From positions 434,001 to 498,000 of the forward strand of contig JALIRH010000050.1 in the NCBI GenBank assembly GCA_023055505.1: a stretch of DNA of 64,000 bases, in the 5' to 3' direction. The DNA comes from Callipepla californica brunnescens (Eukaryota > Chordata > Aves > Galliformes > Odontophoridae). Shown here in pieces: positions 27,501 through 39,511 of the stretch (position 1 is its first letter; the number at the start of each line of letters is the position of its first letter). The translations under genes were made by a program, and so were the position numbers. The notes under the pieces were generated by a model. It was given only the letters and a program-made list of their open reading frames with translations. It searched no databases and was not told the origin of the DNA.

Positions 27501-28179
27501 AAGAATTTGAGATGTATTAATGAACTATTTCAAATTCAAACAATGACCTCATTTACTTTTTCTCTGAATTAAAATCTTTCAAACTGGACAAACAGATCTC
27601 TGCCAAATGCCAATTAAGCTGACCTTTCCATTTTACACCAGTTGTTTTCAATTAGAGAAACACTCATGGTATATTTCACCAAAAGGCACATCGTGATTAA
27701 TTAAATCTAACTTTATCAACTGCCAGAAAGTGAACTGCATATTCAAGTAAAGGTGAAAGAACAGCTCTGATTGATACACTGAGTTTTAACTTTTAATTCC
27801 TTGTCTCCCACTCTTTTGGTAGGAATTGAAGGTTACAAATCGTTGAACAGGGTAAACTACTGTAACAGAAACACAGCTTTAAACATCTGTCCTTCAGTAT
27901 TTTCCTCTGCATCTTTTTTTTTGCCTGCAGTTTATAAACACTGAAATGATAGGCCTGGAGCTACGTGCTATGCAAACATTTTATAAACATAAGGTATTTA
28001 AAATACAGCACTGGTATTAAAAACCAAAATCACTTTTTTGTTTTTTTTTTTGACAGAAGGGCTATGTCCACTTGTGCTAAAGACTGTTTCTATAAATATT
28101 AAAAGGTTTCCCTCCTTCTCAACATGCAGTGCTGGGCACTTAAGCTGACGTTTACTCATTAATAAAAACAGCCTAATTT

Positions 28180-28760
28180 TCATAGCAACCACAGCTCATA
28201 CAAATGGCAGCACTCAAGTTTGAAAATGTAAGTATTAGTTACTGTGCCTGAGCATTTTGCACATGAGGTCCTCCTGTTTGCTGCGCAGACAAATTGACAG
28301 TTTTGACTGTGCTCAAGAACCTTAAACCACTGTACCATGAACCCACAGCTTGTGGGTTCACCCAAAGGTACTACAATACAGTCTTTGAGTGTTTTCAACA
28401 CATCCTCTTTTGAGGCCAGGTTTTGAAGCAAGCTCAAGACAACAGGCAGCCCCTGAAGGGTCACAGAAGCAATGCTGGTTAACCCAGCCCTCACAGAGGC
28501 TTTCTCTCTGTGGGTTCGTGTCTTCCAGGAGGCTGGCTCCCACCAGGCTTTCTGCCTGGGAGCTTCAGAGCATCATCATTCTACTTTTGCTAAGCCTCTA
28601 TGAATAAACATAAAGCACTCTTATTCCCTTTACGCTGCCTTGGCTGAACTGAGCATCCTTATGTTCCCCAACAGATCTGCTATCCAGCTGTGCTTCAGTG
28701 GTTCCAAGGCAAACTCCAGGGCTCCCTTAAAGACCAATTCTCTTTACAGCTGGGACAATT
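28180..28760. other. GC-richer unclassified block, possibly a repeat remnant
   Basis: Base composition is clearly more balanced than its surroundings, and both strands hold open frames of 61-104 codons with no recognisable domain. It includes a perfect 10-bp inverted repeat with a 3-base loop (28338-28360), a second bulged hairpin (28536-28563) and an AATAAA at 28603-28608. Hairpin followed by a polyadenylation signal would suit an LTR R region or an old retrotransposon end, but no family was recognised. Confidence 0.35.
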
Positions 28761-29324
28761 ACTGCCACATAGACACTGAGAAAAAATGATATTATCTCAG
28801 GTTTTTACCAATTACAGGGATTAATGTTACTAGTCCCCTTTTTCTCTTAGCTGGGTATTTCCACATACAAAAAACCTGAACTTTAAAATGTCTCAGGTCT
28901 GGAGAGGAGTCAAAAAGGAAACACATTAAGTTGTCAGCTTAATATGTTTTAGAATGCATGGGGACATTAAATTTCACTTTTCATCTATGAATATTAAACA
29001 TTAATGAGGTCTCAGGTACAGAGACATTCAAATGAAACATCAGAGAGCTATGACTTAGATCTTATAAAGGGAAAGAAAGTTCACTAGGGAAGCTAATAAA
29101 GGTCACAACCACAAAAATACCTTAAAACCAGAATATACAATAGAAAAAAAAAGGTAATTTGAAGTAAATCTCAATTTAAAAGGGCTATTAAGAAAAATAT
29201 GCACCTTTACATATGTAAAAATTTTATATAAAACACAGAGAAATGGAAAGTAATTAAGTACGCACTCCTATCTACATATATATCCCTAACAATCTAACAT
29301 TTGAAGCCAATCTGGGTACAAAGA

Positions 29325-30045
29325 ATTGTACAATCTTTTCAGTTGAAAGGGATCCTTAAAGGCCATCTGTTTCAGCTCCACTGCAATGAATAGGGACACC
29401 TACAACTCCAACAGATGCTCAGAGCCCCATCCAGCCTGACCTTGAATGTCTCCAGGGATGGGGCATCTACCACATCTCTAGGCAACCCATTCCAGTACCT
29501 CACAACACATGCTGTAAAAAGTGCTTTATTTATATCCAATTTAAATCTCTCCTTGTCCTATCACCACAGACACTGCTAAAGAGTCTGTCCCTTTCTTTCC
29601 TGTCGCTGCACTTTAGATATTGTTAGGGTGCTATTTGGTCACCTCAGAACCTTCTCTTCTCCAGGCTGCATAGCTCCAGCTCTCTCAGTCCATTCTCATA
29701 GGACAGGTGTTCCACCCTGGGGTCATTTTTGTGCCCCTCCTCTGGACAAACTCCAACTGGTCTATGTCACTCCTGTACTGAGAACTCCACAACAGGATGC
29801 AGTACTTCAGGTGAGGTGAGGTTTCACCAACACAGAGCAGAGGGGCAGGATAATCTCCCTTGCCCTACTGACCACACTTCTACTGATGCAGCCCAGGATA
29901 CTGTTGGCTTTCTGGGCTGGCTCATGTCCAGCTTGTCAGCCAACAGTACACCCAGGTCCTTCTTGGCAGGGCTATGCATTATCCTTTTGTCCTCTAGCTT
30001 GTACTTAACAGTGGAAATTGTCATGACCCAGATGCAAGAACTTGT
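29325..30045 (-). mobile_element. CR1 LINE, longer 3' fragment with ORF2 C-terminus, antisense
   Basis: The plus strand shows the reverse complement of CR1: 'ctccagggatggggcatc', 'cttctcttctccaggctg', 'tctcataggacaggtg'. On the minus strand a 66-codon frame at 29824-30024 contains KKDLGVLLADKLDMS, which corresponds to the conserved region near the C-terminus of CR1 ORF2 after the reverse transcriptase. The frame is broken afterwards. The catalytic core is absent, so the copy is dead. The terminal ATTCTATG tail is degraded. Confidence 0.9.
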
Positions 30046-33000
30046 AATAAGAATAGCTGCATCCTGACATCCCTTGTCTCTCTCACGCCTCCAGCTTTGG
30101 AGACTCCACTGCCCACAGCCATAAAAGTAGTAGTAACAGCAATAATAATAGAAACACTAGTGATCACATGAATGTGCAAAAAGGTAATAAGGTAATATGC
30201 AATATTTGCACTTCAATATAGTCAAAATATAAGGAAAGAAAAAGACCTAAGAATGAACAAGAAAAGCTGTCAAGCAAGTAACATTTTTTCTCTCCCCCCT
30301 CAGTGATTTACATTTCCTTCACCATTCTGTGGATATGTACCCCCCCACACACATACAGCTTTAAAAAGGAAATATTTGTTTCCTCTATCCTTAAAAATCT
30401 GTAGCAACAAAGCTAAAAACAACCTGGGAAAGATTCAGTTTTTGAGGGTATAGTCTAGCATATTTAACTGAAAAAATAGTGAGACAAAATTCAATATTAA
30501 GGTATTAAAAAAATCTTGATATTACATAGTCCAAAACAAAACCAAAGAACACCTTGAATGTTACTGATCTCCCAAGCTTTACACAGAAACCAGAATTGTG
30601 CATTCAGACTATTTTTAGATATTAAATTATGTAATACCAAAGTTTCTAGAATATAATAGCTAGCAGAGGATATTGTTAATGCACATCATACATTTAACTG
30701 AGCAGTTTTTGTTTCTAAATGGCATATTATCAATCTGGTTTACAACAGCATGGCACACATTCTGTACAATGATACATTAACAGCTCAATGGTGATTTGAA
30801 GGATAGCTCGGATTTTTTACAGATAGATACGCAGTAAGATTTTTTATGAGATTAAAGCATTTATCATCACATTTATATTAACGCTCCCTGCTACACATGA
30901 TGTTGGAAGAAAGATATCATTATCTATATTCTCAGAAATCACATAAAGACAAAAGAAAAAGCTCATCACTTACATAAATCTGATCAGATCACCACAAATG
31001 CTGAATGAAACAAACCTCTCACGCCCTTTCTCCAAGTTATTTGTGTAGCAAAATTTAAGTCTCAAGAAACACCTGTGGCTCCCTGACTTTCTGCAGGTAA
31101 AGCCTATTATTCCCCTAATTGCAGGTGAATAATCAAACCTAGTCAAGGTGAAGGAGAGGAAAGAAATGGAAGTTACTGTCTGTGCACAGCACGAATATTA
31201 ACAGAAGAAAAAAGGATATGCTTTTTACTATTAAGTTAGCAGCCACACATCTACATTCAAACAAACCGTAAATCTATCAAATAGGAAAATTTCAGTTGTT
31301 ATGAAATTTCAGAATTTAAGCAACTTTTGTAAAGTATTTCCTATGGACACCTTTTAAATAACAGTACCTAGAGCAGCTGTAATTCCAGTTTTACTACAGA
31401 TCCTTAATTTTGACAGTGTCCAAGAGTACTGATTAAGAATCATAAGCCTACTGTGCTCAGCAGTAAAACCTAGTTTGCCTCCAAAAATGTTTGCAAACCA
31501 TGTCTAAATAAATGAGCAAAGAAATGTAAGCAATGACATAGAAAGTGAAACAGAATACTTGATGTTCTAGATTATGAGCTCAAGTATGACACAGGCAAAG
31601 CCGTCTTTTCCTTTGTCAGATAGAGAGAGAAGGATACAGCTACAGCTGAGATGTTGATGCCTCAACAAATATTCAGCTGCTAGGATGAATGGCAAATATT
31701 GTAATTCCCTGAGCAGGCAAAAACCCCTAAGTTTTCAAGTCCCCTTCAATGAAGATGTCATGCTCCTGTCAGAAGCAACTCTTCATCTCTGTCATTTTTC
31801 TTAAGATTGGAAACTATCTAAGCCACAATTCTCTTTGAATGTACCTTTTTATGTTAAGCAGCCCTGTCAGGTTCTACAGAATAAATACGACTCATTCATT
31901 ACTGCCCCCCAGGACCTCTTTACCTCACTCACACAGGCATGGCACTAATGACATCTGCAGTGACAGCATAGTGTACTATCAGTAATGGCTTCATGTCACA
32001 CTACTCTTCCTGGAGATTAAGTGCATGATACAGACATTTGTTAGACCTGTAGTTCACTGATTATTTGTATCAAGCCCCTAGACTTCTGGAGTCAGGTGCT
32101 ACAAGTATAAACTCTACAGAAAGACCATTTGTGTATGTAATGTCTCTCCCACAACATGTCATGGAATGCATGCACCTGTCCTATGCATTTCTTCATTTCT
32201 TTAGGTGCTCAGTATTCCACACAATTCAGCACTACGCTATGGTTGTACTTGTCATTCATGTATGGTCAGGTACTCATCTCCAGCATCTGTGTTCAGCAGC
32301 ATACATTAATGCTTTAAGAATAGTTTATTTTAATGTTTGTCCCAGCTTTTCAGTTCGATGTACAATTTTCCTTATAAGTGAGACTAGTTCTGCTTACACT
32401 GACCTGAAAAAGAAACTAAGCTTCAAGATAAGTTAGAAACAGCAATGAAATACTTCATTTCATACCAGAGGGGAAAAGCCCTTCAGCTAGTGTTAACAAG
32501 CTCTTCTGAAATGAAAAATACTATCATTGTATCTCTAATATCAGTATCTGCAGCAAGGTAAATGCAAGATATTTAACCTACAAGCAATTCTAAAAGAATC
32601 TATTCCAACACAAGCCTCATTCAATTGCTGTGGCAACTGGCTATAACTTCTTTTTTCATCTATTCCCATCTTTAAACTTCTCTTTAAATGGTGGGATCAT
32701 CCTTTGAATTACTGCTTGATTAATCACCAGGCATCAATACCTAATGCTTATGCTGAAACACAAAACTCATTGCAGAAAAATCTGTCAGAAGATTTGTCTT
32801 TTAATTTGTGCACCTTTATGTGTGTTTTATATAGGTTATAGGTTTTTATTTTCATCAATGAATTTGCATTATCTAAAAGATCACAATTCTCAGAATTAAA
32901 TACAGGTAACTAATACCGTGGTTATGAATGCTACATTAAAATATTTTACACAAATATTCCATACAAACATTATAAAAATAGGACTTGATGGCAAATAATC

Positions 33001-33089
33001 ACATGGTGATTATTCCTTTATCACTTCATAGCTTTTAGAACAAACTGGCACATTAAGAAGCTGTATTATATGACTAAACGTTGTGACTG
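30046..33089. other. Intronic AT-rich stretch
   Basis: Nothing recognised. The 123-codon plus-strand frame at 32065-32436 shows no domain and is probably chance. Confidence 0.55.
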
Positions 33090-33490
33090 AATAATTTTGT
33101 TAAGGTCCTGAGTGTTTCCTTTCCGGTTCTGGCTACAGGGACCCAGAGCCAACATGGAGCTCACAATACAGAGCATGGTAGCCCTGTTCCACCAGATGTC
33201 ATGAGTGCAATGGGAATGCATCCACAGGGACAGTTTCAGTCCTTGGGAACCATTCTGATCTGGTTTGAATGACAGCTGCTGCAATCACACTGGGCCTGTT
33301 TGGGATCACTGACTAACCCATGGGCTGCCTCCCCATTGCTGTGGCCCTGCCTGGCCCTCTTATAGTTCCTGACCTGGACAATGGCCTGCATTTGGCTGCA
33401 CCATCAGGCTTTGTCAGAAGCATCCTGACCCTCCTACTGGGTCCCTGCTGCTCTCTGATGAACCCTGAACTGAAAATACTCCAAGGTTTC
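33090..33490. other. GC-richer block, possibly a CR1 5' UTR or other old repeat
   Basis: Roughly 400 bp rich in CCTG/CTGC words (for example GGGCTGCCTCCCCATTGC and TGGGTCCCTGCTGCTCTC), with abrupt change to AT-rich DNA on both sides. The style recalls the GC-rich 5' UTR of some CR1 families, but I cannot confirm it. No coding domain is seen on either strand. Confidence 0.35.
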
Positions 33491-35237
33491 CCTAGCTGAC
33501 AAGCTTTGAAAACCAGTTATAAGTGTATCTGAATTTACACTTAAAAATAATCATCATAAATTAATCATTACACAATATGAAGTAAGGACGATATATGGAC
33601 AGCTAAAAAGTCAATTGCTATAGCCATAGAACCACTGCTATCTGACTCAGACATCAGCCTTGTGAAATGAAATCTAAGGAAAGATGACAACTTAAATGTA
33701 ATTTTCTCCAGAAGATGTTCTTGAGGCCTGAGAGCCATCCAAATGGTGATTTGGAATACCTACAAAAACTATATCCACAGAAGACCATCTGCTCAAGTTA
33801 CTTGTTAAATGAAACCTCAGAAAGATGCTAAGCCTGAGGTGAATTAAATCTGGGGAACAACAGATGGAGGTCAATTTTCTGTGACTTGTGGTGAACCTGA
33901 GCTCTCTGACTGCCTCTGGTGAAACCACGCAGCGAACTGGCTTCTGGACTCTACACGAATCATTTACAAGAAAAACATCGCTCTGCTAGGACCATAATAT
34001 GTGCAATTAAATTAACGTACCTGAAAACAAATGCTATAAACACCATTCTGTCTTTGTAGAAAATATGATGCTACAGCCATGCATTACTATTTACAAAAAA
34101 AGAAAAAAGGTCACAAATCACAGAATATACTTTCCATAAAACACCTCAGTCATAAAAAAGAAAAAGGAATGTAAGATAAAATAAAGCTGAAAAGGGAAGG
34201 AAAAAGCATGAAGACAAATCATTTGCCCTGTTGGTAGGCCAAAACAGTATTGAAAAAAATCTATCATCTATCAAAAAAGTTTAGATAACAGAGATACCAA
34301 GCGAGGCATTACATGTAAGCACTGTCAACTCATGTAATTTGTAGCTTTATGGACAGTAATATTCTGAAAGGACAGCAAGTAGCCTACTAAGAACAACAGG
34401 CCATAGTGTCTGAAGTAATTCTGTTCAAGATAATGTGGCTGTTAAGCACTGAGAACAATTAGGAGCAATCTCTGCCATGATCTTAATTTGCTAACTAGCC
34501 TAAGTTTAGCAATGTTCATATTCCAAGTACTGTTCCCAGTATGTGTTTTTCACAGAGACATCCTGTTCTGGAGACTAGGGGCTGCACAGCATGGATCTGA
34601 GCTACATTATGATAGCTGCATTCCAGAGTTAAAAGTTTGGAATGTCGTATATTAGAAAAGCACTCCTTGGGTAGAGTACTGTAGAGTACTGATGCAACAA
34701 ACACCAGCATTCTCACAGGGTACTAAAATTTTGTTAACATCTATTTTTTCTACAGACATATTTACAAACCCTTTCACCTCAGTGAAATAAAATTAACTGA
34801 CTTCATGATGAAAAAATATATAAATGTTTCATTCTTAAGGTCAGTAATATTGAATTCTTGAAATGGTTGCTGAAAAGGCTGCAGGCATTACTAGCAGTGC
34901 GTATTACAGTCACCAGAACACAAATTTTTATTCCTGCAGTTGATTCACAAAGTTTTCATTATCAATTGCTACATTTCAATTCAGTTACAGTAAATTCAAA
35001 AAGAAAGATCTAAGATTTTGTAATAAAAGCTCATAATTTTTAAAACAGCCTTTGCAGACATAGATACAAAACTTCTCTTATGTCGATAACACTTATGGTT
35101 TGGATGCTCATTCACTAAAAGAAAACTATTCAAGTGCTAAAGTTCTTCCCCATACTTTCCTGTTACTTGTCATAAGAAATTCCAGAGCTACAAATGATTT
35201 GTTTACAATAATTTAATCATAAAAATTGAAGTATTAC

Positions 35238-35327
35238 AGCTACAATACATTAAAAAATGTACTACATATTGTTGTAAATTGTTCAAAACTTTGAATGTAT
35301 AATAGCTGCAATACATTCAAAAATGTA
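35238..35327. repeat. Spaced 24-bp direct repeat
   Basis: 35238-35261 and 35304-35327 match at 22 of 24 positions (AGCT[A/G]CAATACATT[A/C]AAAA then ATGTA), 66 bases apart start to start. The interval between them is not repeated. Confidence 0.8.
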
Positions 35328-36511
35328 TATAGACAAAAAAAAACTTCACGGTTTTCAATTTTCTTAGTGTCAGCTGTTTTCTGCTTAATTCTCATCTTTA
35401 GTAAGATAGATGGACGCCTATCTGTTAACATCCATACCAAGCTTCTATGACAACTACCTTCGGTAAAATGTGATCTGTGTTTCAAGAATGTATTTCTACT
35501 GTGCGCAGCTGTCACAGGTAAGCTGCTGACAAGTTAACTGAATCTCTATCATTATTCTATGGCTTTCACATGTGTCATCAGCTGTACTCATTTCTCACTA
35601 TAGAGACTTCACTCTTGAAAGATTTCACTAAAAAGCACAGCTGAAATGAAGATGAGCAATGGATGATGTAAGAATGGAAATGGAAGTAAACTACTTAATA
35701 TGTGAAGATACTATATATTTTGTTTTTCTCTTGGTTAACCAATGTTAGCAGAGTGAACCTGCAATGATGGGCCTGCCTGAAAGAATGGCTGGGCAAAGGA
35801 AAGAGGATACTCACAGAGAGGATGCCTTTCCTGAAGATCTAAAACTTCTAAATACACCCTTGGCCCCTGATTCCTGCATATTGTCCAAAGCCCACGTTTC
35901 CCTATTTTATTTGGTATGCCTTACATAAGGGATTGTAGAACAGAATAATTGCTCGTCCATTTTGTTCTGGTGACGATGGGGCCATTTGTTTTTGATCTTA
36001 TGCAGTCCTAAAGCATGGTGTTATGAGAAATTACATTAGCACGTATGGAAGAAAGAGACCCAGTATGGCACAGGGTCTTGGCAGAATGAAGAGTTGAGAT
36101 GCCCATGTGAGCAGAACACCTTTTCTCACTGGGTATAAAAGTAGGAAAAAGCAAGTACAGCCCAGACTACAGTCCCAGGGTATAACATCCTTAAATGTGT
36201 TTAACAGAAAGCAGTATGGAGGGTCCTTAATTCAAATAGCATCATTGGAGAAGAAAAGCCTTCTCATGTAACTGTAAAGCATCTCAAAAAGTACCTGTAT
36301 TTTAATTGGATAGTACAAAAGCAGTATTATCTTTAAAATTATTCTTCTCTTTGTACTTTCCTGCAAAGCTGCTACCTAGAATTTTAACCGTTTATTTTTT
36401 TCACATAGATGGAGTTACATCTGTATAGTACAACACATTACTGTACAGAAATGGTAGCACACTGTAGAAATCTGCTTGTTTGTTCAGCTACAGTTATTAC
36501 TGAAGATAAGC

Positions 36512-36516
<5 letters not shown>

Positions 36517-36548
<32 letters not shown>
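36517..36548 (+). repeat. Poly(A) run, 32 bases
   Basis: Uninterrupted A run. The 64-codon frame through it is only a poly-lysine artefact. Confidence 0.9.
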
Positions 36549-36551
<3 letters not shown>

Positions 36552-38710
36552 GCCAAGCATTAAAAGAAAGCAGTTCAAAGGAATAATGAGTATTTGCTTT
36601 TAAAGGATTGGGGAAAAAGCTGTAATTATGCAAAAGTGTGCCTCACCCACAAGTTTCCTGCCTTTCCAACTTGCAAGCTGCCTGGATGACCTAGTCAATC
36701 AACAGTCACCTTACAGAGCTCCCTTTCCTGAGGATATTATGTAGTCCTACATTTATTGTCACATGCGAGATTGAATCTTTTCTGGCAAGCAGGTAGATAT
36801 AAATGCTACACAAGGTTATCCTATGAGTGCTATGTTTTTCCAACATTAAAATATAAGCTAATTCTATGCTTTGTTTATTGTTTTGTCCATTCATTAGCCC
36901 ATCTTCATTGCAGGAAAATAAAATGGATTATACCTTGTTATAACATATTTGAAACCCTTCTGATTTTTTTAATATTATATTTACATACTCTGAGCTTAAT
37001 TTTGAAAATTTTCTATTTGAAAAAAAACCACTTTAAAGATTTCAACTTCTATAATACATGCAATACATTATTTTCACTGTTCTAAGAAAAAAAATAAATT
37101 CATCCGTACTACAAAAAAGGTGAGAATTTTATATCACTGATAAACACTTTTCTCTTTTTTTTTTTTACTGCTTTAAAGCTAATATACTTTATCTAAAACC
37201 AGAACACAAAGAAATTTATCTTATAATAACTTAATAGTTGTAATAAGAAATGCATAGCTCTCTATAGACAGTTCTAGCACCATGACATAACTACTGATGA
37301 TTCACATACTCTTAAAACATTTTCTTTTTTGTTTCTTGTGTGTCTACTGCAAGTAGCAAGCCTCAATCAAGTCTTACACAAACTCCCACAGAAACTTTGA
37401 CATTGCCCGAGGGATGAATGTTACATCTGGACGCCTTTCATACACTTGTTTCTTCACTTTTAAATCTATCCTAGTTTAACAAGATGAAGACAATTCTTTT
37501 GATTACACATTTTTGTTGAAACCATATGATGCATAGTGCATGATGAATGATGCATATATATGTAAATTCAAAATACTTACTATATACATACAATAGGCAT
37601 ACATAGTACAGATATATTAAGAGGGCACAGTAAATGATAGTTACAAGTACAGTAAAATGAAGACTACTTACAACTTCTGTTAAGTTGCATGGAAGATGAA
37701 AGAAACTCATGCAGTTTACTGAACATGTTCAGGACTCAGAACTGACAGTCTGCCTACTGCTCAGCAGCACTAGGTGCATCTGGCAATGACCAGGCTGTAG
37801 AGTTGAATCCAAGAACACTGGATACACCAGAAACCAGGGGAGAAATAGAGAAAAGAATATGCCCTACACATGCTGAAATTACAGAAGAGGAGAGAACACG
37901 TGGAAGTGCTGTTTCTGTCAATGACCTAGAAACTTCTTTTCCTTGTTTTCTCCTGCTATTATCAGTAGGAATATTCAAACTCAGACGGAGCAAAACCACA
38001 GCCAACTGTGAACGCAGACATAGTGATTAGATGTATGAACAATGATCCGTTTTTGCTATTCATAGCCAAAAACACCAGAAAATAACTTTCAGATTGCTTG
38101 AAATGGGGAAAAAAAACCTAATAAATCATAAAATGAACTCATTTGAGGTCATAGATAACCAGATGAATACTTTTAATCTTTCAAAACCAACTTGATTCAG
38201 CCTTAATTTCTATGATGCATGATAATGACACTTAATTTTGGAATGTGTAAATATATGTATATATTTAGTCAATGAGTTTCTAGAGTTGAAGCAGTCATTC
38301 AAACCATACAAGTTCTTCAGCGTTGTGACTCCGTGTGAAAATGACTAAATCTCCATGGGGTTATACCTAAGAATAGATGTAACAACACAGTGGTAGATGA
38401 AATCAAGTCTCGGTGGCAGAGTACAACATGGCTAAAACAATCCCTAATGTATTCCAAACTGAAAGCTTACTGATTCATGTGCCATAGCTTCTATTTTGCT
38501 AGTTGCACTTATATTGGTATTATTAACATGAACTAGCAATTGTAATAAGAATTTCAGACAGATTTTTAAGTAGAACTTTAAAAGAAAATCAGAAATAGAA
38601 AAAAGAATGAATGGTACATAGACATTCAGAGCAGCAATTATTTATTCACTTACATTAAATGCCTTTAAAAGATACAGAATTCCACAGGAGAAGATAAACC
38701 CCACCTGAGG

Positions 38711-38736
38711 TGTATTTATTTATTTATTTATTTAGG
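38711..38736 (+). repeat. (TTTA)n simple repeat
   Basis: Five to six TATT/TTTA units between a GGTG and a GGTTTT. Confidence 0.9.
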
Positions 38737-39485
38737 TTTTTCATTCATAATCGCTATACCAAAAACTCAGTGAAACTGAAGCATGTCTGTACTTGTAATT
38801 CTTTTGAGACTTTCTGGGAAATACAGATCTAAATAGGGCTACACAGAAGATAGGTCAACCTTTCAATAATGAGATCAGTTGCTTTAGTGATTGTTGATAT
38901 AAATTAGATGACCTTATTCTATGGACTTAAAATTATCAAGGTGTACCATGTCCTTTATCAGAATTCTGTAGATACTTTATTTCCTTCTCCGATAGCATTA
39001 CTATATTCTTCTGAGAATATATCTATCCTCCTCTATCCTCAGCTGTCACATTCCTGCATGATTTATACCTTTCTATCTAACTCCCCTTGGATGTAATCAA
39101 AATAAATGATGCCTTTCCATAAGATTGCTGCATCCTCTACATTTTGAATCTCATAATTTTTTTTTTAATTAAAAATTCAGTTGCAAAATCTCATAGGGTT
39201 TTCTACTCTAATAACAATGTTTTGTTTTTTTTTTTCAGTTCTACTTAATTTATTTTATTAAAAATTGTTACACTTGCTGGAATGAAAACAAAGAGAATTG
39301 CCAACAAACACAGCACCGAGTCACCTCTAAATAAAAGATTTAGCTTGTAGCATTAAAAGTTCATTATAAACTCTTACCAAGCATCCTCTGTTCTTTTCTG
39401 TCCTGTCCGTGAACCTGAATTAAATTCTTATATTTAATTCCTATTACTATTACCACAGAAGAAGCTTCCTGCACAAGAAATGGAC

Positions 39486-39511
39486 AAAAAAAAAAAAAAA
39501 AAAAAAAAAAA
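39486..39511 (+). repeat. Poly(A) run, 26 bases
   Basis: Uninterrupted A run. No source transcript recognised. Confidence 0.9.

Larger units (their letters stand above)
22710..29324. other. Intronic stretch with several simple tracts
   Basis: No gene recognised. It contains A-rich runs (23467-23500, 24687-24720), a G-rich tract at 27477-27500 and the GC-richer block at 28180-28760. A weak CR1-like string (CCTCTCCTCATAGGATAG) near 22827 is too short to call. Confidence 0.55.

Noticed and set aside
29628..30067. Plus-strand frames of 63 and 112 codons
   Set aside because: They are antisense shadows of the minus-strand CR1 copy.
36409..36603. Open frame with a poly-lysine stretch
   Set aside because: It is produced by the 32-base poly(A) run.
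37521..37560. Repeated GATGCAT words looking like a regulatory cluster
   Set aside because: Short and imperfect, compatible with simple-sequence drift in AT-rich DNA.
37754..38030. Overlapping frames on both strands (75 and 83 codons)
   Set aside because: No recognisable domain, no splice context, and the plus-strand frame begins at a TTG.
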